Below, one piece after another: positions 8,687 through 18,303 of a DNA stretch of 64,000 bases. The position numbers were made by a program, and so were the translations under genes. The stretch's first letter is position 1, and every line of letters begins with the position of its first letter. A model generated the notes under the pieces. That model made no database searches and was not told where the DNA came from. It saw nothing but the letters and a program-made list of their open reading frames with translations. The DNA is taken from positions 124,001 to 188,000 of the forward strand of contig JAGYKS010000028.1 in the NCBI GenBank assembly GCA_018401565.1. The letters are read 5' to 3'. Origin of the DNA: Acidimicrobiales bacterium (GTDB lineage: Bacteria; Actinomycetota; Acidimicrobiia; Acidimicrobiales; Acidimicrobilacustridaceae).

Positions 8687-11075
8687 GTGAGCACCCCTGA
8701 ACCAGAGTCCACGACAGGTGATGCAGTACCCGCTGCAGGCCCTGCAACGGCGTCATCGCAACGGATCGGAACCACAATGGCGGGGTCGGAGCCGTCGTGG
8801 CCCGAGCGTCCGACGGCACCGCACGGCGCACCCAACATCGTGGTGGTGCTGGTTGACGACGTGGGATTCGCCGACCTGGGATGCCAGGGCTCGGAGATTG
8901 CAACGCCCAACCTCAACCGCCTGGCCGCCGAAGGGATGCAGTTCACCAACTTCCACTCCGCTCCCATGTGCTCACCGACACGGGCGTCACTGCTGACCGG
9001 GCTGAATCCCCATCGGGCAGGCGTGGGCCACGTGGCCTTGGACGACCCCGGCTTCCCCGGCTATCGGGGCGAACTGGCCGACGACGTGGTCACCATGGCC
9101 GAGACGTTGCGTGATGGGGGCTGGGCCACGTTTTGCGTGGGCAAGTGGCACCTGTGTCGTGATGCCGACACCTCAGCGGCTGGCCCCATGCACTCATGGC
9201 CGGTGCAGCGTGGGTTTGAACGGTTCTATGGAATCCTCGACGGCTTCACCAACCTGCACCACCCCCACCAGCTGGTCAGCGACAACAGCCATCTCGACAT
9301 CGACACCTACCCCGAGGGTTACAACCTCACCGACGATCTCACCGACACCGCCATCGCCATGATTCGCCAGCGACATGCGGTGCGCCCCGACCAGCCGTTT
9401 TTGATGTACCTCGCCCATCCCGCTGCCCACGCCCCACTGCACGCCCGAGCCTCTGACATCGAGCGGTACGCCGGTGTGTACGACTGCGGATGGGACGAGA
9501 TCCGATCCCGCCGTCACGCCCGGCAGATCGAACTGGGCGTTGTGGCCCCGGGCACTGCCCTGCCGCCACGAAATGACGAACCCGGCGACGAGGTGCCGGC
9601 ATGGGACGACCTCGACGATGACCGGCGCAGGTTGTTTGCCGCCTACATGGCCACCTATGCCGCCGCTGTGGACCATCTCGACCAGTCCATCGGAGCATTG
9701 CGCCACGCCCTGACCGAGATGGGCACCTGGGACAACACCATCGTGGTATTCATGTCCGACAATGGCGCCAGCCGCGAGGGCGAATCCAACGGCACCACCA
9801 ACTACTACAACCATCTCGCCGTCCAGGTTGGCGCCGACACCACCGACGTGTCCCACGATCTGGCCCGCATCGACCTCATCGGCGGGCCACGCACCATGGC
9901 GCACTACCCCAGAGGATGGGCGATGGCATCGAACACGCCATTCCGCCTGTACAAGCGCAACACCCACGCCGGTGGCCACCAGGTGCCATGCATCATGCAC
10001 GTGGGGTCGCAGGTCAACGCCAGCATCACACCCGGGCTACGTCACCAGTACGGACACGTCGTTGATGTGTGGCCCACCCTGGCCGACCTGATCGGGATCG
10101 ATCTGGCAGGCAGTGGACCAACAGGTGATGGCACCAGTGGTGAGACGCCAGCGAGTCGATACGCCGACGGGACTGGACGGCGTGTCGCTGGTCCCGGTGC
10201 TGGCCGACCCCGACCACGGCGAGGTCCGCCGCGAACAGCTGTACGAGCTGGCTGGGCATCGGGGCCTGTACCGCGACGGCTGGGAGGTCGTGAGCCGCCA
10301 TGTGGGCCCCGCCGGGTTCGACGACGGCGAATGGGAGCTGTACGACCTCGGCGATGACCCCACCGAGACCCGCGACCTCTCCGACGCCAACCCCGGGCGG
10401 GTGGCGGAACTGTCGAGGCGTTGGGACGAGTTGGCCCGGGCCGGGCAGGTGTACCCGCTCGACGAGGGCAGCTTATGGCGATGGATCGCCCGACGTGACG
10501 CCGACCGGGTGCACGAACAGCCCCTCACACTGTGGCCCCGAACCCCCAGCCTCGACCATTGGCGCAGCTCACGATTGCTGTGGCATCGCACCTGCGACAT
10601 CACCATCGACATCACCCACGCAACAGGCGACGCCGGGGTACTGGTGGCCCATGGAGACCAGGGCGGCGGCTACGTGGTGTGGGTCGAGCACGGTCGGGTC
10701 CACACCGCCTTCAACGACGGCAACGGGCACCTCACCGAACTCGACGGCGGCGAACTCCCCAGCGGGCCGGCAACCATCGGGCTTCGCATCGAGGCTCTCG
10801 GAGGATGGCACACCAATCTGGTGCTGTCGGTGGGCGGGGATGAACGGGCCCGAGCCGACGATCTGCCCATGCTGTTCCCCATGGCACCGTTCGAAGGCAT
10901 CAGCATCGGACGCGATCCACGGTCGCCGGTGCATTGGGATCTCCATCAACGCCACGGCAGCTTCGCCTTTTCCGGCGCCATCCATCAGGTGCACTACCAA
11001 CCCGGAGAGCCCGCACCCGACCATCCCGAAAACTTCCTGGAAATCATCCGACAGATCGGCAGTGCCTTCGAGTAA
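8687..11075 (+). CDS. Formylglycine-dependent arylsulfatase (AtsA/AtsD type)
   Basis: This long type I sulfatase has about 795 residues after one frame correction near 10,130-10,170. Metal-binding Asp residues are in VVVLVDDVGFADLG (near 57-58). The C-x-P-x-R signature MCSPTRASLLTG, with Cys95 as the residue converted to formylglycine, is intact, as are FCVGKWHL and FMSDNGASREG. No signal peptide is seen, so it is probably cytosolic, like mycobacterial AtsD-type enzymes of similar length. A C-terminal domain of about 200 residues follows the catalytic part. The GTG start at 8687 has GAGGAG seven bases ahead. Because operator site 2 precedes it, steroid-sulfate hydrolysis is a reasonable inference, though the substrate is not shown by sequence. 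Confidence 0.85.
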
Positions 11076-11098
11076 TGGGCCTACGAGTACTTGGAGTT

Positions 11099-12250
11099 TT
11101 AGAGACGCTCGATGATGGTCACGTTGGCCTGGCCGCCGCCTTCACACATGGTCTGCAGGCCGTAACGCCCACCGGTGCGCTCAAGCTCGTTGAGCAACGT
11201 GGTCATCAGCCGGGCGCCGGTGGCTCCCAGCGGATGACCCAGGGCGATGGCGCCCCCGTTCACGTTCACCTTGGCGTGATCAAAACCGGTCTCAGCCATC
11301 CACGCCAGCACCACCGGGGCAAAGGCCTCGTTGATCTCCACCAGGTCGATGTCGTCGGGGGTGAGCCCGGTGCGTTCGAGGGCCCGCTTGGTGGCCGGGA
11401 TCGGAGCCGACAACATCATGATGGGGTCGTCGGCCATCACGCTCATGTGATGAATACGGGCCCGGGGGGCCAGACCGTGCAGCTCAAGTGCCCGCTCGTT
11501 GGCGATGAGCAACGCCGCCGACGCATCGGAGATCTGGCTGGCCACCGCTGCGGTCATGCGACCGCCGTCGATCAGGGCGCGCAGCGACCGGATCTTGTCC
11601 CAGTTGGGTTCACGGGGGCATTCATCGGTATCCACACCGGCCAGGGCCACGATCTCGCTGTCGAAGCGGCCTTCGGCAATAGCCACCAGGGCACGCTCAT
11701 GGGAGGCAACGGCGAAAGCCTCCATGTCGTCACGGGAGATGTTCCAGTGTGTGGCCATGGACTCGGCGCCCAAAAACTGGTCCACCGCTCCGTCGCCGTA
11801 GCGGGCCACCCAACCCTGCGACCCGGTGAACGGGTCGTCGTAGCCATAGGCCTGCCCGGCCAGCATGGCCGCCGAGATCGGGATCGACGACATCTGTTGC
11901 ACGCCACCGGCCACCACCAGATCCATGGTGTCGCTCATGACTGCCTGCGCAGCGAAGTGCACCGCCTGCTGGCCCGAGCCGCACTGGCGGTCCACGGTGG
12001 TGCCCGGCACGTGCTGGGGCAGCCCGGCAGTCAGCCAGCAGGTTCGGGCGATGCACCCGGCCTGGCCCCCGATGGAGTCCACATTGCCGAACACCACGTC
12101 GTCCACCGCTGCCGGATCGACCCCAGTGCGCTCGATGAGCGCACTGATGCTGGCGGCCCCCAGGTCAGCGGGGTGCACCGCTGACAGGCCACCCCCACGA
12201 CGACCCACTGGGGTGCGAACGGCGTCGACGATGTAGGCCGATGAGGTCAT
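11099..12250 (-). CDS. fadA6: Acetyl-CoA acetyltransferase, FadA6-like
   Basis: This intact 383-residue thiolase cleaves a beta-ketoacyl-CoA with CoA. The nucleophile is Cys90 in TTVDRQCGSGQQAV, with NEAFAPVVLAW, His339 in NGGAIALGHPLGATG, and Cys369 in YGLQTMCEGGGQANVTIIE. The whole layout closely follows mycobacterial FadA6, a KstR2-regulon thiolase of steroid ring C/D breakdown, including VFGNVDSIGGQAG and the C-terminus. It is the last gene of a minus-strand group behind a DUF35 protein and an Ltp-like thiolase, though a repeat-filled gap of about 100 bp separates it from them. AAAGG precedes its ATG. Confidence 0.85.
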   Translation of the reverse strand: MTSSAYIVDAVRTPVGRRGGGLSAVHPADLGAASISALIERTGVDPAAVDDVVFGNVDSIGGQAGCIARTCWLTAGLPQHVPGTTVDRQCGSGQQAVHFAAQAVMSDTMDLVVAGGVQQMSSIPISAAMLAGQAYGYDDPFTGSQGWVARYGDGAVDQFLGAESMATHWNISRDDMEAFAVASHERALVAIAEGRFDSEIVALAGVDTDECPREPNWDKIRSLRALIDGGRMTAAVASQISDASAALLIANERALELHGLAPRARIHHMSVMADDPIMMLSAPIPATKRALERTGLTPDDIDLVEINEAFAPVVLAWMAETGFDHAKVNVNGGAIALGHPLGATGARLMTTLLNELERTGGRYGLQTMCEGGGQANVTIIERL

Positions 12251-12299
12251 GGTGTGATGCTGCCTTTCGAGACGGTTGGAAATCGGTAGCGAACTGTGC

Positions 12300-12358
12300 G
12301 GTGGCGGTGGCGGTGGCGCAGGGGTGTCAGACCCCGTCGTGCAAGGGTGTCAGACCCC
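12300..12358. repeat. GGTGGC repeats and duplicated dyad
   Basis: A run of GGTGGC units (about 12300-12318) is followed by two copies of GGGTGTCAGACCCC (12322-12335 and 12345-12358). Each copy has GGGT/ACCC arms able to form a short hairpin. The second copy contains the stop codon of the Ltp-like gene. It may act as a weak terminator; no T-tract follows. Confidence 0.5.
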
Positions 12359-13552
12359 AACCACCACCGACGACCCATGGCCGAACAGGCCCTGATTGGC
12401 AGTGACGCCCACACGGGCGCCGTCCACCTGACGGCCAGTGGCCTGACCGCGCAACTGCCAGGTGAGTTCACACACCTGCGCCAGCGCCTGGGCCGGAATG
12501 GCTTCGCCGAAACTGGCCAGGCCCCCCGAGGCATTCACCGGCACCCGGCCACCGATGGTGGTGGCACCCGAGCGCAACAGCTCCTCGGCACCGCCCACCT
12601 CACACAGCCCAAGATGCTCGTACCAGTCCAACTCCATGGCCGTGGACAGGTCATACACCTCGGCCAGGTCGATGTCGTCGGGGCCCACCCCGGCCTGGTC
12701 GTAGGCGTGGTGAACCACCGACGCCTTGAAACCGAGCTCCGGTGGTGTCACCACCGCAGTGGAGTCGGTGGCGAAGTCGGGTAGCTCGAGGAAGGTCTGC
12801 GGGTAGGTGGGCGTGGCCGTACTCACGCCACGAACGCGCACCACGCCGTCGAGTGACCCCACATGGCGACGGGCGAAGTCCGCACTGGCCACCACGATGG
12901 CCGCTGCCCCGTCCGAGGTGGCGCAGATGTCGAGCAGGCGCAACGGGTCACTCACGATGGGGCTGGTCAGCACGTCGTCGAGTGCAACTTCCTTGCGGTA
13001 CCGGGCGTTGGGATTGGCCAGACCGTGCCGGGCATTTTTCACCTTCACAGCGGCGAAGTCCGCCGACGTGGCACCCCACAGGTCCATGCGACGGCGTGCC
13101 GCCAACGCGAAGTACACCGGGTTGGTGGCCCCCATCAGGTGGAAGCGCTGCCAGTCCGGATCGTCACGGCGCTCACCGCCCACCGGAGCAAAGAACCCCT
13201 TGGGCGTGGTGTCGGCTCCGATCACTAGGGCAACATCACAAAAACCGGCCAGGATGTTGGCGCGTGCGGTTTGCAACGCCATGGCACCCGATGCACAGGC
13301 GGCGTAGCTCGACGACACCGGCACCCCGGTCCATCCCAGCTTCTGGGCGAACGTCGAGCCGGCCACAAATCCGGGATAGCCGTTGCGAATCGTCTCAGCC
13401 CCAGCCACATGACCCACGTCGGTCCAGGCCACACCGGCGTCAGCCAGCGCAGCGCGGGCCGCCACCATGCCGTACTCGGTGAAGTCCCGGCCCCACTTGC
13501 CCCACGGGTGCATCCCCACACCCAGAATCGCCACATCATCGTTCGAAGCCAT
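12350..13552 (-). CDS. Thiolase-like lipid-transfer protein (Ltp2-like)
   Basis: This intact 400-residue non-decarboxylating thiolase-fold protein begins MASNDDVAILGVGMHPWGKWG. Recognisable stretches are YAACASGAMALQTARANIL, CATSDGAAAIVVAS, YDLSTAMELDWYEHLGLCEVGG and NASGGLASFGEAIPAQAL. The thiolase HGD/CxG pair is not preserved, as expected for SCP-x/Ltp proteins. The ATG overlaps the stop of an upstream DUF35 gene (TGATG). The Ltp2-DUF35 combination in mycobacteria is a retro-aldolase that releases propionyl-CoA from the sterol side chain, so this pair may be a second aldolase of different specificity. I do not assign the name ltp2 because a better syntenic match lies at 50,270. Confidence 0.8.
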   Translation of the reverse strand: MASNDDVAILGVGMHPWGKWGRDFTEYGMVAARAALADAGVAWTDVGHVAGAETIRNGYPGFVAGSTFAQKLGWTGVPVSSSYAACASGAMALQTARANILAGFCDVALVIGADTTPKGFFAPVGGERRDDPDWQRFHLMGATNPVYFALAARRRMDLWGATSADFAAVKVKNARHGLANPNARYRKEVALDDVLTSPIVSDPLRLLDICATSDGAAAIVVASADFARRHVGSLDGVVRVRGVSTATPTYPQTFLELPDFATDSTAVVTPPELGFKASVVHHAYDQAGVGPDDIDLAEVYDLSTAMELDWYEHLGLCEVGGAEELLRSGATTIGGRVPVNASGGLASFGEAIPAQALAQVCELTWQLRGQATGRQVDGARVGVTANQGLFGHGSSVVVGV

Positions 13553-14046
13553 CAGCTGTTCCCCCCATCGGCAGCGTCGGACCCACTCGGCGCCCACACC
13601 CACACCAGCCGGTCAACGCCGTCATCATCGGTGTACAGCACGTCCAGGCCAAGCTCCATGTGCATGCCCACGGCCAAATCGGCGGCACGCACCCCAGCAG
13701 CGGCCTTGCCCAGAATCACCATGCCCTCGTCGGCAAGTTCAACCGCTGCCAGGGCGTACGGCTCGAACGGGTCGGCAGCCGGGTACGGAGGCGGCGGGGC
13801 GTAGTGGTTTTCGGCGAAGCTCCACAACGTGCCGGTGGCCGACAGCGGCACCCGGTTGAGGGAGTCGGAATCACAGTGCGGATTCGGGCAGGCGCCGTCA
13901 CGGGGCGGAAAGGCGTAGGTCCCACAATCCGGGCAGCGGGAGCCGATCAGTTGCGGACCAGTCCCCGAGTTGGGTTCGGGGACCGTGAACCAGCCGTCAA
14001 TGGCCGGGGCGGAGCCTCCGGCGTGGGTGCTTCGATCATCTGACAC
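13552..14046 (-). CDS. Zn-ribbon/OB-fold DUF35 protein
   Basis: This 164-residue protein has a rubredoxin-like zinc ribbon (SRCPDCGTYAFPPRDGACPNP, paired cysteines near residues 38-56) followed by an acyl-CoA-binding OB fold (LWSFAENHYAPPPP, PYALAAVELADEGMVILG). DUF35 domains form obligate partners of Ltp-type aldolases and thiolases. Here the gene is free-standing and coupled to its partner, instead of being fused to a MaoC domain as in ChsH2. The start is GTG at 14046, which lies inside operator site 3, so regulator binding would overlap the translation start. It is the first gene of its operon. Confidence 0.8.
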   Translation of the reverse strand: MSDDRSTHAGGSAPAIDGWFTVPEPNSGTGPQLIGSRCPDCGTYAFPPRDGACPNPHCDSDSLNRVPLSATGTLWSFAENHYAPPPPYPAADPFEPYALAAVELADEGMVILGKAAAGVRAADLAVGMHMELGLDVLYTDDDGVDRLVWVWAPSGSDAADGGNS

Positions 14047-14055
14047 GGCGTCAGG
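14039..14055. promoter_or_regulatory. Sterol-regulon operator palindrome, site 3
   Basis: TCTGACACGGCGTCAGG covers the GTG start of the DUF35 gene on the minus strand. It has one mismatch at the outermost base. It is paired with a second operator 149 bp away that serves the plus strand. Confidence 0.7.
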
Positions 14056-14187
14056 TTAGACCGGCTCCCGCGCCCCTGCGTCCGTTGCTGCGGCAAGGTC
14101 GCCGATCTCGTGCCAACGGGAGTCCGCATCGTCATGTCCACCCCGGTCTGCAGACTTGCGCCCACCGGGGTCTGTACCCCTCCGACA

Positions 14188-14204
14188 TCTGACGCCACGT
14201 CAGA
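14188..14204. promoter_or_regulatory. Sterol-regulon operator palindrome, site 4
   Basis: TCTGACGCCACGTCAGA ends 21 bp before the ATG of the dehydrogenase at 14,226. With its flanks (14187-14205) it is palindromic for eight bases on each side of a 3-base centre. Confidence 0.8.
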
Positions 14205-14225
14205 TGCGTGTACGATCCGACGCCG

Positions 14226-15377
14226 ATGGACCTGCGTTACACACCCGCCCAGCAGGCGTTCCGCTCCGAGGCACGCGCATGGCTGGCCGAGCACGTTCCT
14301 GCCACCGCTCTGCCCAGTTTCGACACCGCCGAGGGGTTCGAGGCCCATCGGGCGTGGGAGCGGGTTCTCTACGACGGCCGGTGGTCGGCGGTGAGCTGGC
14401 CCGAAGAGTTCGGTGGTCGGGGTGCGGGCTACATCGAATGGCTGATCTTCGAAGAGGAGTACTGGCGCTCGGGTGCACCCGGTCGGGTGAACCAAAACGG
14501 GGTCTTTCTGCTCGGACCCACGATCATGGAAGTTGGCACCCCCGAACAGCAGGCCCGCTTTCTTCCCACCATGGCGTCCAGCGAGATCGTGTGGGCCCAG
14601 GCCTGGAGCGAGCCCGACGCAGGCAGCGACATGGCCGCCATCAGGGCCACCGCCACCCTCGACGGTGACCACTGGATCCTCAACGGTTCCAAGATCTGGG
14701 CCAGCCGGGCTGCCTATGCCGACTGGTGTTTCGGGATGTTCCGTTCCGACCCCGCCGCCGAGCGGCATCGTGGGCTGACGTTCGTGCTGTGTCCGCTGGA
14801 TTCACCGGGCGTTACGGTGCGCCCGATCGCACAGCTCGACGGTGAGCCCGGCTTCGCCGAGATCTTCTTTGACGACGTGCGGGTGCCCGTGGACTGCACC
14901 CTCGGCGATGTGGGTGGCGGGTGGAAGGTGGCCATGGCCACCGCCGGGTTCGAGCGCGGCGTGAGCTTGCGCAGCCCGGCCCGTTTCACCACTGCCGCCA
15001 ACCGTCTGGTGGCGTTGTGGCGGTTGCACGCCGACCCCACCGACACGGCGTTGTCTGACGCCGTCACCGACTTGTGGATCCGCGCTCAGGGCTACCAGTT
15101 GCACACCTACCGCACCGTCACCGACATCACCGACGGCAAGCCCATCGGAGCCGAGGCCAGCCTCAACAAGGTGTTCTGGAGCGAGCTGGACCTGGAGGTG
15201 CACGAACTGGCCATGCGCATCCTGGGACCCGCCGCCGAGCTCACCTCCGGCGATGGCGCAGCAGCCTGGATCAAGGGCTTTTTGTTCTCGTTGTCGGGAC
15301 CCATCTACGCCGGGACCAACGAAATCCAGCGCAACATCGTGGCCGATCGGGTCCTCAACCTCCCCCGGGGGTCATGA
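14226..15377 (+). CDS. Acyl-CoA dehydrogenase, large subunit (FadE family)
   Basis: This intact FAD-dependent acyl-CoA dehydrogenase has 383 residues from the ATG at 14226 (a GTG at 14208 would add six). Key stretches are WSAVSWPEEFGGRGAGYIEW, WSEPDAGSDMAAIRATAT, LNGSKIWASRAAYADWC and, at the end, PIYAGTNEIQRNIVADRVL. The YEGT glutamate is replaced by Ala (YAGT). There is no clear ribosome-binding site in the 21 bp between operator and ATG, so a very short leader is likely. Two bases separate it from a short-chain partner downstream. It is probably half of a heterotetramer in sterol beta-oxidation. Confidence 0.87.
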   Translation: MDLRYTPAQQAFRSEARAWLAEHVPATALPSFDTAEGFEAHRAWERVLYDGRWSAVSWPEEFGGRGAGYIEWLIFEEEYWRSGAPGRVNQNGVFLLGPTIMEVGTPEQQARFLPTMASSEIVWAQAWSEPDAGSDMAAIRATATLDGDHWILNGSKIWASRAAYADWCFGMFRSDPAAERHRGLTFVLCPLDSPGVTVRPIAQLDGEPGFAEIFFDDVRVPVDCTLGDVGGGWKVAMATAGFERGVSLRSPARFTTAANRLVALWRLHADPTDTALSDAVTDLWIRAQGYQLHTYRTVTDITDGKPIGAEASLNKVFWSELDLEVHELAMRILGPAAELTSGDGAAAWIKGFLFSLSGPIYAGTNEIQRNIVADRVLNLPRGS

Positions 15378-15378
15378 C

Positions 15379-16414
15379 ATGCGTTTCGCCTTCTCCGATG
15401 ATCACAAGGCGTTCGCCGATGGGCTCGCCGACCTGCTCGACGGCCAATGCCCACCGTCGGTGGTGCGCAGCGTGTGGGACGACCACAGCGGCCATGCCCC
15501 CCAACTCTGGGAGCGCCTGGCCGACCTCGGGTTGTTCGCCCTGCTGGTGGACGCCGACGCCGGGGGCATGGGTGGCGGCATGGTCGATGCCATTGCGTTG
15601 TTCGAACGCCTTGGCGCGGCAGCCGTTCCCGGACCGGTCCTCGAACAGATGGTGGTGGTGGCACCGGCGCTGGCAGGCACCGACCTCGGCGACGCGGCGA
15701 TGGCCGGCACGCTGGTGGGCACGGCGACAACAGATGCGTCCGCACCGGTACCCCATGCATCGGTGGCCGACGTGGTGGTGACCGCCGACGGCATCCTCAG
15801 TGGCTTCACTGCCACTGCCGTGGACAGCCTCGACGGCGGCCGTTGTCTGGCCACGTTGACCGGTGGCTCACTTGCCCCGGCCGGTCCCCCGAGCTGCTGA
15901 CGCCGACGTCATGTTCGATCGCATGGCACTTGCGGTGGCCGCCCAGCTGGTGGGAGTGGCCGGGGCCATGATCGACCTCGCCGCCGAGTACGCCCGCCAA
16001 CGCCATCAGTTCGGCAAGCCCATCGGGGCGTTCCAGGCCGTGAAACACCTCATGGCAGACGCGCTGGCCGCCGCCGAGTTTGCCAAGGCCCCGGTGTGGC
16101 AGGCGGCGTGGAGCCTGGACAACGACCTTCCCACCGCACCGGCTGACGTGAGCGCAGCCCGGGTACTGGCCAACACCGCCGCCCACCGTGCCGCCCGAAG
16201 CGCCCTGCAGGTGCATGGCGCCATCGGGTACACGTGGGAGTGCGACCTGCACCTGTGGATGAAAAAGGTGTGGGCCCTGCAAGCAGCGTGGGGTGACACC
16301 AGCTGGCACCGACGCCGGGTGAGTCGTTACCTGCTCGGCACCGGTGGTGGCGTGCCCGGTCTGGTGCTCGCCGACGACGGGATGACCATGCCCGGGCTCG
16401 AGCAGGTCCGCTGA
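15379..16414 (+). CDS. Acyl-CoA dehydrogenase, small subunit (FadE family)
   Basis: This is the partner of the preceding gene, about 345 residues after one frame correction near 15,885, where a C-rich run precedes GPPSC-stop in the original frame. The N-terminal part is MRFAFSDDHKAFADGLADLL. The continuation contains EYARQRHQFGKPIGAFQAVK and ALQVHGAIGYTWECDLHLWM, the usual C-terminal helices. No YEGT-type glutamate is present. The start ATG lies one base after the stop of the large-subunit gene. It converges on a luciferase-like gene 38 bp downstream. Confidence 0.82.
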
Positions 16415-16439
16415 GGGCAGGTTCGCTGGGAGCGGGCGC

Positions 16440-16456
16440 ACTGACTGAACGTCAGC
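16440..16456. promoter_or_regulatory. Weak operator-like dyad at convergent gene ends
   Basis: ACTGACTGAACGTCAGC keeps both CTGAC/GTCAG cores with the correct 5-base spacer but lacks the outer T/A pairs. It overlaps the stop codon of the downstream minus-strand gene, an unlikely position for a promoter operator, so it may be coincidence. Confidence 0.25.
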
Positions 16457-17419
16457 CTTCGCCCAGCCAGTCCCCCACCACGTCGGCAAGTTCGGTGAGC
16501 ATGGCTGGATCCACCGTGGCCGGCACCACAATGAACTCGTCGCATCCGGCGGCGTCGAGACGGTCGAGCAGTGCCACCAGGGTGTCGGGATCATGCAGTG
16601 GCATCCGTGACGCCAGCGTGGCGGCGAACTCGGGTGAGAACACGGCCAGGTACCGCTCGGCAAACGTGGCCAGAGTCCCGGCGGCGTCTGGTCCCAACGC
16701 CACGAACGAACCGGTCACCAGACGGGGGCGGTGGTGCGACCCGCCTGCTCCCACGCCGCCTCGGCGGCGCGAAAACCGGTGGCAGCCTCATCGGCATCGC
16801 CCAACAGTGTGAACCCGCTGATGCCATCGGCCCACTGGGCACAACGGGCAAGCGACTTGGGCCCCATGGCCGACGCCAGCACCGGTGGGCCGTCGGCTTG
16901 CACCGGCATCGGCCCCACCACCTCGCCGTCGGCAGCCGGACCCTGGGCCCACAGGCGTCGAAGCTCGGCGACACCCTCGTCGAGTCGTCGGTGGCGATTG
17001 GCAAACGGCGAACCCAGCGCCTCGTAGTCACTCGGTCGACCGCCAACCCCAACGGCCACGTCAAGGCGACCGGCGCTCAACACGTCGATGGTGGCCAGCT
17101 GCTTGGCCACCATGGCCACGGGATGCCACGGGAGGACCACCACGTTGGCCAGCACCCGCACCCGTTCGGTGGCCATGGCCGCCGCCGCACACAACGCCAG
17201 ACCCTCAAGGTTGTGGAAGGTGATGCGCTCACCGGCCGACACACTGGAAAATGGGCCGGCGTCGATCCCGGCACACCACGCCGTGACCATCGACCGGTCC
17301 AGACCGGTGGCCATCTGGGGAAGGGCAACCCCGACCTGCATGCGCCGGCGTCCGTCTGGGGCGCCCGTTGCTGCGCCCGGCACGTTGTCAGGTACGTTGC
17401 CAGGCACGTTGCCATTCAT
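16452..17419 (-). CDS. Luciferase-like (F420-type) oxidoreductase
   Basis: This luciferase-like oxidoreductase has about 322 residues after a frame correction near 16,725-16,740. Landmarks are MQVGVALPQMATGLDRS, VLPWHPVAMVAKQLATID, LSAGRLDVAVGVGGRPSDYE and ADGISGFTLLG, then, in the second frame, TGSFVALGPDAAGTLATFAE. The ATG at 17419 overlaps the stop of the upstream dehydrogenase gene (ATGA). That start gives a repetitive N-terminal extension (NVPGNVPDNVPG) before the conserved MQVGVALPQ, which could be the true start. It is the last gene of an operon led by an enoyl-CoA hydratase. Confidence 0.78.
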
Positions 17420-18303
17420 GGCATCCAGCCCTGCTCGGTGCGTCGCCAACCCCGGGCGGCGTCGCTTCCCCCGTCCACGTGGACGGTGGTGCCGGTGACA
17501 AAGCGTGACGCACCGGACGCCAAAAACACGGCCGCCCCAGCGACGTCGGTGGCCTCACCCCAGCCCAGCGCCAGACCGGCGCCGTAGTCACGGTCACCCA
17601 CCAAAAGGCCGGCATCACCGGGTGTGCGCAAGGCGTCGGGCGCGATGGCGTTGACCCGGATGCCACGATCGGACAATTCGAGTGCCAGCGACCGGGTGAG
17701 GTGCTCAACAGCGGCTTTCATGGCGCCGTACACCGCAAAGCCCGGTGCGGCCCGGTAGGCCTCCACCGAGGTGATGTTGATGATCGAGCCCCCCGTGTCC
17801 ATGACCGGCACACAGGCGCGCACCATGGTGGTCACCGAGGTGAAGTTCTCGGCCACCAACGCGGCCTGGGCACCATCGGACAACCCCATGAAGTCGGCGT
17901 GGAACGTGCCACCGGCATTGTTGACCACGATGTGGATCGGGCCCAGTGACCCGATCCAGGCATTCACCGCTGCGCTATCTCGCACGTCGAGCACGGCGGT
18001 GGTCACCGTGCCGCAGTCCCGGGTGATCGCAGCGGCGACGGCGTCGAGGCCATCGGCGTTGCGGTCGCACAGCGCCACGGTGGCGCCACGGGACGCGAAC
18101 GACACGGCGATGGCCGCACCCAACCCCTGGGCGGCCCCGGTGATCACCGCCACCCGACCATCGAGATCGAAGGCGTTGCCGGCCAGCGCATCGGGCACGC
18201 CGTGATCGGTGTGTGACTCGGGCGCGGTGTTCGCAGGGTCAGAACTGTTTGCGGGGTCGGAAGTGTTCGCGGGGTCGGCAGGGTCGCCGGACGTCGAGGT
18301 CAC
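17416..18303 (-). CDS. Short-chain dehydrogenase/reductase
   Basis: This intact 295-residue NAD(P)-dependent short-chain dehydrogenase contains the cofactor motif VAVITGAAQGLGAAIA, NNAGG, Ser in NITSVEAYR, the catalytic YGAMK and VHVDGGSDAARGW. It probably oxidises or reduces a hydroxy/keto group of a steroid or acyl-CoA intermediate. The first ~40 residues are not part of the fold and consist of a DPANTSDPANSSDPAN repeat encoded by an 18-bp tandem array. The GTG start directly abuts the preceding stop (TAGGTG). Its operon neighbours are an enoyl-CoA hydratase and a luciferase-like oxidoreductase. Confidence 0.85.
   Translation of the reverse strand: MTSTSGDPADPANTSDPANSSDPANTAPESHTDHGVPDALAGNAFDLDGRVAVITGAAQGLGAAIAVSFASRGATVALCDRNADGLDAVAAAITRDCGTVTTAVLDVRDSAAVNAWIGSLGPIHIVVNNAGGTFHADFMGLSDGAQAALVAENFTSVTTMVRACVPVMDTGGSIINITSVEAYRAAPGFAVYGAMKAAVEHLTRSLALELSDRGIRVNAIAPDALRTPGDAGLLVGDRDYGAGLALGWGEATDVAGAAVFLASGASRFVTGTTVHVDGGSDAARGWRRTEQGWMP
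18227..18280. repeat. 18-bp tandem repeat (three units) in coding sequence
   Basis: Three imperfect 18-bp units of the form GTGTTCGCGGGGTCGGAA encode the repeated SDPAN segment at the start of the short-chain dehydrogenase. Confidence 0.75.

Noticed and set aside
12321-12358. Duplicated GGGTGTCAGACCCC as an operator or strong terminator
   Set aside because: The arms are only four to five bases, no T-tract follows, and the operator arrangement TCTGAC-N5-GTCAGA is not present.
16440-16456. CTGAC-TGAAC-GTCAG as a twelfth operator
   Set aside because: The spacing is right but the outer bases are missing, and it sits on a stop codon between convergent genes, so it is listed only as a weak site.
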